Notes: a model not told the origin generated them from the sequence alone. 64,000 bases of DNA from Leptobrachium leishanense (GCA_009667805.1 CM019064.1:107296328-107360327), one strand, 5' to 3'. Counted from the first letter of the stretch, positions 12,968-24,335 are shown. Numbers and translations are program-made.

Positions 12968-13201
12968 TTCTGTTCACTTTTTGTGTCATAGAAACATAGA
13001 AAATGTCGGCAGATAAGAACCTTTCGGCGCATATAGTCTGCCCAATTACATGGATACTTTTCCTGGATTTATCTTTTATTTAGGATAGTCTTATGCCTAT
13101 CCCATGCCTGCTTAAATTCAATTACTGTTTTGGCCTCTACCACTTCTACTGGAAGGCTGTTCCATGTATCCACCCCCCCTCTCAAATGCTGCACCGTTGC
13201 A
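12968..13201. repeat. Interspersed repeat (CATAGAAACATAGAA type)
   Basis: Begins CATAGAAACATAGAAAATGT and has the GGCAGATAAGAACC and GTCTGCCCAATT phrases that I recall from a repeat common in amphibian genomes. It is cut at 13201 by a SINE. The family name is not known to me. Confidence 0.55.
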
Positions 13202-13405
13202 TTTTTTTTTTTTTGAGAAAGGATTTTACCAGGAAGGATACATTGAGATTTCTCTTGTTTTCAAGTATGTCCTGGGTGGCGAGTATGTACTGTTAGGTGT
13301 CTTGCCCAAGGACACTTACTGGAGAGGTTGCTCGCTGGGATCAAACCCTTGACTCCACAGGCTCTCTCCATGCAGAGCAGTGACATTACCTCTACTCCAC
13401 CCAGC
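13202..13405 (-). mobile_element. tRNA-type SINE, copy 2
   Basis: Same structure as copy 1: T run at 13202-13214, then the conserved 3' body, a B-box-like segment and the 5' end at 13405. It is inserted in the interspersed repeat at 12968. Confidence 0.82.
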
Positions 13406-13799
13406 CGGATACAAACAAAATAAATAAATGAGAATGCCTAAACATTTGTAACTGCAGCAAAGTATACAGTATTAAGGAAAAGTTTTAGGCAGGTGTGGAA
13501 AAATCCTGTAAAGTAAGAATGCTTTAAAAAATAGAAGTGTTGATAGTTTATTTTTTTCAATTAACAAAATGGAAATTAAATGAACAGAAGTGAGATGTGA
13601 ATAATGAGAGATATTGAAATCACTTGTCGCCTACTGCCTGCAAATTAATTCTTCTGACAAAAAGTATACAAGGTTTAGGAAGCATTAAATTACAGTAAGG
13701 AGATGTAACAGTCACGTTGCAAGAGATGCTGGAGGCTCCGCTAGAATAGCAACTTGATCCTCATCCTATCTCTTACTTTATAACCATCCTCATCCCATG
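13406..13799. other. No recognised feature
   Basis: AT-rich sequence without supported genes or repeats. Confidence 0.4.
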
Positions 13800-14150
13800 T
13801 ACACATCCTCTGAGTGGACCTTTGTGTGTTTGAGGCAGCTTGTTTTGTGTGATGGGAGCTGTGTGTCTGTGAATGCATGGTTCTGTGTGATGGGAGTTGT
13901 GTGTGTTTTAGGTGTAAGGTTTGGTGTGAAGGCAGCTGTGTGTGTGTTTGAGGTGGCTGTTTTTGTGTGATGGAAGCTGTGTGTTTGTGGTGGCTGGTTT
14001 TGTGTGATGGGAGTTGTGTGTTTGAGATGACTGGTTTTGTGGGATGGGAGTTGTGTGTGCGCATTTGAGGTGGGCGGTTTTGTGTGATGGGAGTTTATTG
14101 TGTGAGGTGGCTGGGTGTGAGTTGGCTGGGTTTGTGTGATGGGAGTTGTG
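13800..14150. repeat. GT-rich minisatellite
   Basis: Variable units of about 40-45 bp around TTTTGTGTGATGGGAGTTG with GAGGTGGCTGG. Confidence 0.9.
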
Positions 14151-14554
14151 TGTAGGGATTACGGTGTAGTGCCACTTCACATACCTCCACCACCAGATAA
14201 CTCTATGCTAGTATCAGAAACAATGATTCCCCCAAACCAAACACACTTCTAGATATACAACCTGATACAGCGCAACCTAATGCTAATAGAGCTATTCCGG
14301 TGTCTCTCAGTATGCCAGATATAAAAGACAAAAATTTTGATAGCTATGGTGCAGTATATCAACACTATAATATGACAGTACGTATTATTGCAGAGATTTC
14401 ACTCACAAACAGAGAGCCCCAGCACTGGCTCTGAGTGGGTTAACGCCTGTGGGTTATTTTTCTTCCAATTTCTCAGGTGGTCCATACACCTTACTGGAAT
14501 AACGTTTCCAATTGAAATAGAAAGGAGGGGAACCCCTAGTGCAGATCTATGACA
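14151..14554. other. No recognised feature
   Basis: Nothing supported here. It lies next to the probable 3' end of the Penelope-like element. Confidence 0.4.
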
Positions 14555-15438
14555 ATCCAAAAGCAGATTTTTTTTCAGCCAATTTTAAACCTACTTTTGG
14601 GGGAGCTTCCATAGCTCTAAGTATGAGCCCATGTTTTTTTTTAGCTGGAAAAAAACCCAATAAAAAAACCACCAGGAATATGGCAGGAACAGCAAGGACA
14701 GCAATATAAAGAAAATAAAATTTATTATACAAATAAAAGGTTAAAAGCAATGCCAGAACGCATTTCACTGTCTATCACGGCTTCATCAGCTGGTACAATG
14801 AAGTAATGTCCTTTCTAACATTATATACTGTCCTTTAAATCATTAAATTGTCCCCAGGTGTCTTAACACTGGTTTAGTGTGCGTTTCACGGCTCCATTCT
14901 ATAAAATCATTAAGGCGCCGCCATCTTGGACCTGCGCGCTGCGTATCTCTGCATTCCACTGCGTTCCAAGCAAATCATTCAGGGCGCCGCCATCTCGGAC
15001 CTGCACAGTGGGTATTTCCGTGTTCCGCGGCATTCAGAATGGAAATCCTTTCCGGCACTCAATCGCAAACCAACTCGGGGGACAGTCCCAGATTTCAGGA
15101 GGGATTTTCAGTGTAAAACAATATTTTATCAATTTAAAAAGACATAGTACAAGAGCATGTAATATCTGATTTCCCATTTTAGAAGTTCTGTGCCATCCTG
15201 GATCCAAAAAATATATGAATGATTGACTTATATATTTAATCTACCCGCTGTGAATTGTTATATTGATTTTTAAAATAATAAATTAGACCTTTCGATTTGT
15301 GATGGTGGTATATAATGTTATTTATATTTATAAGTTATAGATTATACTTCCCCACGATCATCTAAAACTTCTTTCAGTGTACTGTGTATCAATAAAGGTG
15401 ATATTGATTAAATTGGTGTTTGTTCATCATTATGTGTA

Positions 15439-15978
15439 TGTTCTGTCACTCACAAATTTCTAAGCATTTAGTTTATTAGAGTACTGTTTCTTTAATTGAG
15501 CGGCCATTACTGATGCCATGCAGTACAGTTACTTCCTGGTAGAGCCAGATTCAACCAGCATAGCTACCAGTGAGTCAAGCAGAAAGCAAGCTCCACAGTT
15601 CTGTTACACAGGCCTTCTGCTTATAAGTCTGTAAGTAGAACCTTCATGTTTTTAGTTATGTATATATTTTTAGCAACTCAAAGCACTGTTAGATTAGTTT
15701 AGTAGTGTTTGATTGTCTTCACATTAAGTTAAACTTCTGTTAGCCAGTAATTTACATCTAGGTAGCATGCCTGTCACTTATTTGTGTAGATTTGCATTCC
15801 TAGACTAATATATTGCCATAATTCCGTATTTTCCACAGTTTTACAAAGTTTAAAGATCTGAAAAGTAAAGATACAAATAAAGTTCAGTAAAGACTTTTCT
15901 TCAATCCTGCTTCCAGATTTTTATTATGTTAGCTGTCTGCCAAGCTTTGTGCCTCAGACACACTGTGAGGGCAGAACA
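15439..15978 (+). repeat. BEL 5' LTR
   Basis: 540 bp, TGTTCTG...CAGAACA. Contains AATAAA near 15877. Appears identical to the 3' LTR. Confidence 0.95.
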
Positions 15979-16087
15979 GTAAAAAGACTTTATACACAGC
16001 AGACCTAATCAAAAGAAAAGTGGATTCTTTCTACACATCTATCTCTAACTTCCTCAAGCATCCTGCAAAGTAGTAATCTGTCTCACC

Positions 16088-19000
16088 ATGCAGCACACAG
16101 AGCAGCATGCTACTCCAGCCATTCCTCAGCTTTCAGATGCAGAGCAAAGCACACTCAGCACACCAAAGACCAGGTCACGGTGCACAAGCTCCACAGTCTC
16201 TAGTAAATCAGATCTGACATCGGCTAGTGCTAAAACTGCCAGGTCCAAACACACTAGTTCAAGACACTCAATCTGCTCCAACCTGTCGACGGCGAGTGCT
16301 GCTGCCATCAAGGCACGTGCAAAAGCAGAAAAAGCATGTGCAATGGCTGCCTATGCAATACGCGAAGCTGAAATGATAAGAGAACAGGGCTACATAGAGG
16401 AAGAACAGCATAAGAATGAAGCTGAAACTACTAGAAGAAAAGCAGAGGTAAAAGCATCTCTACATATTCTTCAACACGAGAAAGCAGCTTCAGCAGCAGT
16501 AGCAGAAGCTGAAGTTCTCATGAAAGCAGTAGCAGAAGCTGAAGTTCTCATGAATGCGGCAGAAGAAGAGTATAAAGAAACATTCCCTGTCATAGAAGAA
16601 CAGGTGACACCTCTCAGTGCAATTCATCGTACCAGGGAATATGTTCAGTTACACACAACCGTGTACACTGATCAACAAACTGACAATGCATTAAAACTAT
16701 CAAAAGCTCCTCTAGCAGACGGCTACCTAGAATCACCTAAAGTCTGCAAAGCCAAAACAGAGTTCCAACACGACAAGCCAAATGTTTACGAACCCAAAGA
16801 CCAGTTAGCCAGCTCTTCCAGACATCAAATCAATAACGACACGATTCCTACCCAGGCACACACCAATGTGGGCTATAGGAGAGTTATTTACAATGAGGAA
16901 AACACACCATATAACCAGATCAAGCCTGACCTAACAACCCCACCGTCCTATCAGCCACAGCCAAGCCCGGGGTCTGTTCCCAGAGTACGTTCACCTGAGG
17001 CAGCTGGAATTTCAGATGTAACGAAGTACCTGATACGCCGTGAAATGGTGAGTTCCGGTCTCCTGAAGTTTGACGACCGTCCTGAAAATTATTGGGCCTG
17101 GAAGTCATCTTTCCTTAGCAGCACCCAAGACTTAAACATGACAGACAGAGAAAAACTAGATCTACTCTCTAAATGGCTCGGACCAGAATCTTCCGAACAA
17201 GCCAAAAGAATTAGGTCCGTACACGCTCACAACGCAACAACAGGACTCGCTATGGTGTGGCAGAGATTGGAGGAAGGTTATGGATCACCAGAAGTAATTG
17301 AAGATGCACTCCTGAAGAAAATTGAAAATTTCCCAAAAGTAACAAACAAAGACAATCAGAAGTTAAGAGAGCTTGGAGACATACTCCTGGAGATGGAATC
17401 AGCAAAAAATGGTGGACACCTACCAGGTCTCTCATATCTAGACACTGCACGTGGGGTCAACCCTATAATAGTGAAGCTTCCTTACAACTTGCAAGAAAGA
17501 TGGGTTACAGAAGCGTCAAAATACAAAGAATGCTATCAGGTGGCATTTCCACCTTTCTCCTTCTTCACTAAGTTCATAACGAATCAAGCGAAAACCCGCA
17601 ATGACCCAAGCTTTGCCTTTTTGAACCTGGGAAACCCAAACTATAGCAGAACAGAATCACTGCAGCCGAACAGGGAATCAAGGACAACGGTGTCTGTACG
17701 GAAGACAGAAGTACCACCTGAGTCTGAATACGTCAACAATAGAATCGCAGAAAAGAAAATTGAAGATCCAGACGATCAGTGTCCGATACACAACAAACCT
17801 CATCCTCTGAAAAAATGTCGCGGTTTCAGGATCAAGACAATCGAAGAACGTAAGTCCTATCTTAAAGACCATTACATCTGCTTCAGATGCTGTGCTTCAA
17901 CTCAACATCTCGCAAAAGATTGTAGGACAGCAATACAATGCAGAGAATGCCACAGTGACAAGCATCTTTCTGCAATGCATCCAGGCCCAGCACCCTGGGC
18001 AGAGGAGAACGTAACCACCCAAGAAGATCATGGTGGGGAGCAAAAAGAGGACGTAGCACCAGCAATAACGTCAACGTGTACAGAGATCTGTACAAAGACA
18101 TTTAGTCCTAGATCATGCTCAAAGATATGTTTAGTAAAAGTATATCCTGAAGGTCACAGAGAGAAAACTGTGAGAATGTATGCAGTATTAGATGAGCAGA
18201 GCAACAGGTCTTTGGCCAGAACAGAGTTTTTCAACATCTTCAACGATAGTGGAAATCCGGTTTCATATACCTTGAAGACTTGCTCAGGTATTATAGAGAC
18301 ATCAGGGAGAAGAGCAACCAACTATATCATCGAGTCAATAGATGGAAAAACACAGTTGTCCCTCCCAACTCTCATAGAATGCGATATGATACCAGATGAT
18401 AGATCAGAGATCCCCACGCCCGAAATTGCACGTCGACATCCTCATCTGAGACAAATAGCAGAAAAGATACCAATACTTGACCCAGACTCTGCAATCCTCC
18501 TCCTACTTGGAAGAGACATACTGAGAGTACACAAGGTTAGGGAACAGTACAATGGGCTACACAACGCACCATTTGCGCAACGTCTCGACCTTGGATGGGT
18601 TATCATTGGTGACGTGTGTCTGGACGGAGTTCACAAGCCAACAAAAGTGAATGTCTACAAAACGAACCTGTTGCAAAATGGACGCACGTCATGTTTGAGC
18701 CCTTGTACAAACAACATGCAAATCAAAGAGAGACTAGTCCTCTCAAAGCAACACCAGAAGCATCAGGTCTACATGGCGACTACAGCTTCAACAGAAGATA
18801 CAGATAGATTAGGGTGCAAGGTGTTCGAAAGAACACAAAGTGATGACAAACAAGCATTATCTGTGGAAGATAACCTCTTCCTTGAGATCATGAGCAAAGA
18901 AGTCTTCATAGATGAATCAAACAACTGGGTAGCTCCTTTACCTTTCCGTTCACCACGATGTCACCTCCCGAATAACAGAAGACAAGCAATGAAGCGTCTC

Positions 19001-20572
19001 CTTTCCATGCAATGCACTCTGAACAGAAGGCCAGAGATGAAACAACACTTCCATGATTTCATGCAGAAGATCTTTGATAACGATCAAGCGGAGAAGGCAC
19101 CACCATTAGAAGAAAAACAGGAACGTTGGTATTTACCAATATTCGGGGTGTACCATCCTCAGAAACCGGGACAGATACGCGTAGTATTTGACTCCAGCGC
19201 AAAGCATGAAGGTGTCTCCCTTAATGATGTCCTCCTTAGTGGGCTCGACTTGAATAACACGCTCCTCGGAGTACTCATAAGATTCCGAAAAGAACGTGTT
19301 GCAGTAACAGCAGATGTACAACAAATGTTTTATTGCTTCCTCGTCCGTGAAGATCACAGAAATTACCTAAGGTTCTTGTGGTATGAAGATAATGACTTCA
19401 ACAAAGATGTCACGGAATACAGAATGAAGGTACACGTGTTTGGGAACAGCCCTTCTCAAGCTGTGGCTATCTACAGTCTGAGACGAGCAGCACAGGAAGG
19501 TGAAAAAGAACATGGGAAAGAAATTAAACAGTTTGTCATGAGAAATTTTTATGTTGACGATGGACTTTCTTCCTTCCCCAGTGATGAAAAAGCAATAGCC
19601 ACCTTAAAAAGAACCAGAGAAATGTTAGCTGAATCTAACGTGAAACTACACAAGATAGCTTCCAACAGCTACAAGGTTATGGAAGCATTTCCTTCGGAAG
19701 ATCGTGCAAAAGATCTCAAAGACCTAGACTTGGGAGCAGATTCACCACCTCTCCAGAGAAGTCTAGGGTTAAGTTGGGACATAAAGTCAGACAGTTTCAC
19801 GTTCTGTGTATCCAGAGAAGAAAAAACATTTACAAGAAGAGGTGTCTTGTCCACAGTCAATAGTTTGTACTATCCCTTGGGATTCGTCGCCCCTATAACT
19901 ATGCAAGGTAAAACTCTCATGAGAGAATTCGCAAATGAAGGTGAACAAAATGAATGGGATACTCATCTCCCTGAAGAGAAAGAAACACAGTGGAAACTGT
20001 GGAAGGATTCACTACTAGATCTTGAACAATTCAGTATCCAAAGATCTTACGTTCCTGTCTCTTTGTCTGTCACACAACGAAGAGAATTATGCACCTTCTC
20101 AGATGCATCCACTATGGCCATCATGAACGCTCGACCTTTAGTTCCAGTATCCACAGATCCTGAAATGCCAGAAGTATTGACACCTGCGATGCTTCTGACT
20201 CTGAAAGTCAAAACAACAACGGCACCTCCTGGAGATTTTGAACTCAAAGATCTTCATACCAAGCAGTGGAAGCAAGTGCAGAGTCTTGCAGACACATTCT
20301 GGAGACGATGGAGACAGGAATATTTAGTGACGCTCCAGCCACGCAGGAAATGGCAAGCTGACAAGCCTAACTTACAAGTCGGAGACGTTGTCTTACTGAA
20401 AGACACTCAAGTTCATAGAAATGAATGGCCTGTTGGACTTATTATCAAAGTTGTACCTAGTGTTGACAACAAAGTTAGAAAGGTAGAAATTAAAGTCATG
20501 AAGGAAGGTACTCCAAAAGTTTATTTTAGGCCTGTTTCTGAAGTTGTCTTACTTCTCAAAAAGGATACATAG
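16088..20572 (+). CDS. BEL/Pao Gag-Pol with in-frame loss of RNase H/integrase
   Basis: One uninterrupted 1494-residue ORF. Order: an Ala/Glu-rich coiled region (about 75-165), which contains a 30-bp tandem duplication that repeats AVAEAEVLM; a Pao-type Gag region (about 310-510); zinc knuckles at 595-635 (CFRCCASTQHLAKDC, then CRECH...H); a retropepsin-like domain near 698 (AVLDEQSNRSLA); and reverse transcriptase with TADVQQMFY near 1074 and the catalytic YVDD at 1154-1157. RNase H begins at 1337 (FSDAST). At about residue 1345 (20119-20123) the sequence jumps to MNARPLVPVSTDPE, the integrase C-terminal end, and finishes with its WRRWRQEYL...GDVVLL module. The remaining RNase H and the catalytic integrase core are absent. 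ATG 16088 is chosen because it is the first in the long frame, just after the LTR leader. Confidence 0.93.
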   Translation: MQHTEQHATPAIPQLSDAEQSTLSTPKTRSRCTSSTVSSKSDLTSASAKTARSKHTSSRHSICSNLSTASAAAIKARAKAEKACAMAAYAIREAEMIREQGYIEEEQHKNEAETTRRKAEVKASLHILQHEKAASAAVAEAEVLMKAVAEAEVLMNAAEEEYKETFPVIEEQVTPLSAIHRTREYVQLHTTVYTDQQTDNALKLSKAPLADGYLESPKVCKAKTEFQHDKPNVYEPKDQLASSSRHQINNDTIPTQAHTNVGYRRVIYNEENTPYNQIKPDLTTPPSYQPQPSPGSVPRVRSPEAAGISDVTKYLIRREMVSSGLLKFDDRPENYWAWKSSFLSSTQDLNMTDREKLDLLSKWLGPESSEQAKRIRSVHAHNATTGLAMVWQRLEEGYGSPEVIEDALLKKIENFPKVTNKDNQKLRELGDILLEMESAKNGGHLPGLSYLDTARGVNPIIVKLPYNLQERWVTEASKYKECYQVAFPPFSFFTKFITNQAKTRNDPSFAFLNLGNPNYSRTESLQPNRESRTTVSVRKTEVPPESEYVNNRIAEKKIEDPDDQCPIHNKPHPLKKCRGFRIKTIEERKSYLKDHYICFRCCASTQHLAKDCRTAIQCRECHSDKHLSAMHPGPAPWAEENVTTQEDHGGEQKEDVAPAITSTCTEICTKTFSPRSCSKICLVKVYPEGHREKTVRMYAVLDEQSNRSLARTEFFNIFNDSGNPVSYTLKTCSGIIETSGRRATNYIIESIDGKTQLSLPTLIECDMIPDDRSEIPTPEIARRHPHLRQIAEKIPILDPDSAILLLLGRDILRVHKVREQYNGLHNAPFAQRLDLGWVIIGDVCLDGVHKPTKVNVYKTNLLQNGRTSCLSPCTNNMQIKERLVLSKQHQKHQVYMATTASTEDTDRLGCKVFERTQSDDKQALSVEDNLFLEIMSKEVFIDESNNWVAPLPFRSPRCHLPNNRRQAMKRLLSMQCTLNRRPEMKQHFHDFMQKIFDNDQAEKAPPLEEKQERWYLPIFGVYHPQKPGQIRVVFDSSAKHEGVSLNDVLLSGLDLNNTLLGVLIRFRKERVAVTADVQQMFYCFLVREDHRNYLRFLWYEDNDFNKDVTEYRMKVHVFGNSPSQAVAIYSLRRAAQEGEKEHGKEIKQFVMRNFYVDDGLSSFPSDEKAIATLKRTREMLAESNVKLHKIASNSYKVMEAFPSEDRAKDLKDLDLGADSPPLQRSLGLSWDIKSDSFTFCVSREEKTFTRRGVLSTVNSLYYPLGFVAPITMQGKTLMREFANEGEQNEWDTHLPEEKETQWKLWKDSLLDLEQFSIQRSYVPVSLSVTQRRELCTFSDASTMAIMNARPLVPVSTDPEMPEVLTPAMLLTLKVKTTTAPPGDFELKDLHTKQWKQVQSLADTFWRRWRQEYLVTLQPRRKWQADKPNLQVGDVVLLKDTQVHRNEWPVGLIIKVVPSVDNKVRKVEIKVMKEGTPKVYFRPVSEVVLLLKKDT

Positions 20573-20602
20573 TTGCATAATGTTATTATCCAAAGTGGGG
20601 AG

Positions 20603-21142
20603 TGTTCTGTCACTCACAAATTTCTAAGCATTTAGTTTATTAGAGTACTGTTTCTTTAATTGAGCGGCCATTACTGATGCCATGCAGTACAGTTACTTCC
20701 TGGTAGAGCCAGATTCAACCAGCATAGCTACCAGTGAGTCAAGCAGAAAGCAAGCTCCACAGTTCTGTTACACAGGCCTTCTGCTTATAAGTCTGTAAGT
20801 AGAACCTTCATGTTTTTAGTTATGTATATATTTTTAGCAACTCAAAGCACTGTTAGATTAGTTTAGTAGTGTTTGATTGTCTTCACATTAAGTTAAACTT
20901 CTGTTAGCCAGTAATTTACATCTAGGTAGCATGCCTGTCACTTATTTGTGTAGATTTGCATTCCTAGACTAATATATTGCCATAATTCCGTATTTTCCAC
21001 AGTTTTACAAAGTTTAAAGATCTGAAAAGTAAAGATACAAATAAAGTTCAGTAAAGACTTTTCTTCAATCCTGCTTCCAGATTTTTATTATGTTAGCTGT
21101 CTGCCAAGCTTTGTGCCTCAGACACACTGTGAGGGCAGAACA
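20603..21142 (+). repeat. BEL 3' LTR
   Basis: 540 bp, preceded by a purine-rich tract and followed by the GTGTA duplication. Confidence 0.95.
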
Positions 21143-21362
21143 GTGTAAATTGCTTATTGCAAATTATGATTCTTTTATGTACGTGCCATGTAATTACATT
21201 AAGTGCATATGAGTGTTTTTTTCTCTTACCCCTTCCCTCTTTCCCCTCCCCCACATTCTTTTTCCTAACTTTCCCTTTTCACTTCCCTCCCTATATTTCC
21301 TATTAGTACCTTCCCCCTTTAGATAAAGTTGGGATCCAGAAGGATTCAGATCTATACAGAAC

Positions 21363-22949
21363 CTACAAAAAGTGCACAATTTCAAAGTCATTATTAAGTC
21401 CACCAGGTGCAAGAGTGCCCATTTCAAAGATATACCTAATTTCTTCTCGCCCTAGTAGATTAACAATATCCTCCTCTATATCTTTCTTGTAGACCTTTTT
21501 CAGAACTGTAAATTTTAAACCTACGGGGGAACCCTCATGTTTCAAATTAAAATGCATAGAGACAGAATGGTTCTCAAATTGTTTCCTTATATTTCTCACA
21601 TGCTCGGAGATTCTGACGTTTAAAGCTCTTTTTGTACGTCCTATATATTGGAGGCCACAAGGGCATTCCAAAAGATATATGACTTGTTTAGAACAACAAT
21701 TTAGAACTTCTTTTATAGCTATTTTTTGATTATTTTTCTTATTTATATAATCTCCTCCATAAGTTTTTTATTGTTAGTGGACCTACAAGCTAGGCATTGC
21801 CTGCAGCTATAAAAGACACCTTTTAAATTAAAAATGATTTCTTTCTTTACTTTTAGACTTTGGTTTGCTGTGTATTAAATGTGTTTTTAAATTTCTTGCT
21901 CCCCTATATATTATTCTAGGTTTTGCGCCCACCAATTCCTTTAGCTCTTTATCTTTACACAGGACATGCCAGTGTTTATTTATTATCTTCTTTATACTCT
22001 TGGCTTTGTTGTTATAATCACAGACAAAGGTGATTCCTTCTTCTCTTTCTTTGTTCTTTTGCTTATATTCCAGTAACCCTTCACGGTTCTCTTGTGTTAT
22101 CTGATCAATGACCTGATCTAGTTCAACTGCATCATAACCTTTGTTTGTAAACTCTTGTTTCAGGGTATCTGCTTGTTTTTTATAAAGCGCTAAGTCTAAG
22201 CAGTTTCTCCTCAGACGTGTAAATTGCCCTTTCGGGATCCCTCTAAGCCACGTTGGATGATGGCAGCTGTTGGTCTCTATGTATGTACTGACGTCCACTT
22301 CTTTAAAGAAGGTCTTGGACTTAATACATTCTTCCTCTATATAAATTTCTAAGTCTAGAAAAGTTATTTTTTCTTGGCTCCAATGTCTATCCAACTTAAT
22401 GCCCCATTCTGGACTGTCTAAGCTATCAAGAAATGTAATAAGGTCTATTTCTTCCCCTCTCCAAAGAAAGAACAGATCGTTTATGTAGCGCCTATAATTC
22501 AGGATGTTTTGCGCCCAGCTACGCGAACCGTACATGAACTGGGATTCCCATCCCTCCATGTATAGGTTCGCATAGCTGGGTGCAAACTTGGTGCCCATCG
22601 CCATACCCTTTCGCTGAATAAAGAAGTCCCCCTTAAATTTAAAATAGTTGTTAGTCAATATAAACTCTATACTTTCCATTATAAACTCGGTTTGTTCCCT
22701 ATCTAGTTCTTTTGATTTTTCAATTTCACTCTTTACTATTGCTAGGCCCATGTCATGAGGGATGTTTCTGTATAATGCGTTGACATTGTTTGTTACCAAT
22801 ATATAGTCTTTTTCCCACTTATAGTCTTTTAATAACTGTAGCATACTCATAGTATCCTTTAAGTATGACGTGATATTCTTCACTATTGGTTGTAATAAAA
22901 TGTCAACATATTCTGACAATCTGCATGTGATGGAATCTATGCCAGCCAC
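21363..22949 (-). pseudogene. Penelope RT / GIY-YIG, copy 1
   Basis: The reverse transcriptase part (22949-21828) has the Penelope pattern MAMGTKFAPSYANLYM and NIPHD. The catalytic box reads YIND instead of YIDD, and the first Asp motif reads NVNALY instead of DVNALY; copy 2 keeps both Asp residues. A frameshift at the T run near 21830 ends the ORF. The linker with CRQCLACRST follows in another frame, and the nuclease domain resumes at 21671 (CPCGLQYIGRTKRAL). The N-terminal part is missing. It would have acted in target-primed reverse transcription but is dead by substitution and frameshift. Confidence 0.9.
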
Positions 22950-22965
22950 AATAGAGAGAGGAGAT

Positions 22966-24335
22966 AACCCCGAAGGGTATTTTTAATTTAAGCCAAAAAA
23001 TTCTACCTAGATCAGAGATTAAGGTCCTAAATAATGGTCTGAAATATGCCCCTACTAAGCAAGTGGATAAATTCAGTGTATACATAGACCTACAAAGGTT
23101 TAAAAGGAGACTCTGTATAAAAAAATTCTTCCAAAAGACTCCAGTAGAGAGAGCGATAACAGAAAGTCAGGATAAATATGTCCATACCAATGTTAAGAAA
23201 AAAAATGAAAATTCTTTCCTCGTAACTGCATCTCTGAGGAGATAAAGATGCTTGAAAATCTGTTTTTAACAGATATAGAGAAAATGTCACCAAAAAGAAA
23301 AGAATTGCAATTTAACTAAAGAAGAGATAAAAGCATTAAAAGATCTAGATAGGGATGAAACAATAAAACACGGAGACAAGGGGGGAGGTATTGTCATCTT
23401 ACCTAAATAAAATTACAAAAAAGAAATAATGCGTATACTCAATGATGAAACAACATACGGTAAATTGAGAGATAACCCTATAAAACTTCCTTTTGAAAGG
23501 GAAAGATAATAACATCTTAAATGAACATGAACTTGGTTATTTAACAACAGAACATGCAAAAACACCGCATTTTTATATCCTACCAAAGATACACAAAAAC
23601 CCAATAGAACCACCTGGGAGGTCTATTGTGGCCGGCATAGATTCCATCACATGCAGATTGTCAGAATATGTTGACATTTTATTACAACCAATAGTGAAGA
23701 ATACCACGTCATACTTAAAGAATACTATGAGTATGCTACACTTATTAAAAGACTATAAGTGGGAAAAAGACTATGTATTGGTTAACTTGCGATGTCAACG
23801 CATTATACAGCAACATCCCTCATGACATGGGCCTAGCAATAGTAAAGAGTGAAATTGAAAAATCAAAAGAACTAGATAGGGAACAAACCGAGTTTATAAT
23901 GGAAAGTATAGAGTTTATATTGACTAACAACTATTTTAAATTTAAGGAGGGCTTTATTCAGCGAAAGGGTATGGCGATGGGCACCAAGTTTGCGCCCAGC
24001 TACGCGATCCTATACATGGCGGGATGGGAATCCCAGTTCATGTACGGTTCGCGTAGCTGGGTGCAAAACATCCTGAATTGTAGGCGCTACATAGACGATC
24101 TGTTCTTTATTTGGAGAGGGGAAGAAATAGATCTTATTATATTTCTTGATAGCCTAGACAGTCCAGAATGGGGCATTAAGTTGGATAGACATTGGAGCCA
24201 AGAAAAAATAACTTTTCTAGACTTAATGCTCCATTCTGGACTGTCTAGGCTATCAAGAAATGTAATAAGGTCTATTTATTCCCCTCTCCAAAGAAAGAAC
24301 AGGGTTTCAGGGTTATTTTACTGTGATTTGTAATT
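22966..24335 (+). pseudogene. Penelope RT, copy 2, inverted
   Basis: Plus-strand copy of the same family, joined head to head with copy 1. It starts in the N-terminal region (VLNNGLKYAPTKQVDKFSVY at about 23005-23090), which copy 1 lacks. It continues through RT in at least three frames (23063-23245, 23493-23825, 23773-24333), keeping DVNALYSNIPHD and YIDDLFFIWRGEE. It stops after KITFLDL at about 24225. There a snap-back follows: 24222-24301 is the inverted complement of 24105-24185. There is no GIY-YIG domain. Confidence 0.88.

Larger units (their letters stand above)
15439..21142 (+). mobile_element. BEL/Pao LTR retrotransposon, internally deleted
   Basis: Two 540-bp LTRs (15439-15978 and 20603-21142) begin TGTTCTG and end CAGAACA. 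A perfect 5-bp target duplication GTGTA lies at 15434-15438 and 21143-21147. A purine-rich stretch (AAAGTGGGGAG) precedes the 3' LTR. No obvious TGG primer-binding site follows the 5' LTR. The LTRs look identical base for base, so the insertion is recent. The single ORF lacks most of RNase H and integrase, so this copy must have relied on proteins from a full element. Confidence 0.95.
14555..22965 (-). mobile_element. Penelope-like element 1, split by BEL
   Basis: The minus strand carries a reverse transcriptase and a GIY-YIG nuclease (21363-22949). The 3' untranslated part appears to run from 21362 to 21148 and to continue beyond the BEL insert, from 15438 down to about 14555. There the minus strand reads GAAGCCGTGATAGACAGTGA with ATGCGTTC, a tail style I associate with amphibian Penelope-like elements. 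The left limit and continuity across BEL are inference. The 5' end is truncated at about 22965, where it meets an inverted second copy. Confidence 0.6.
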
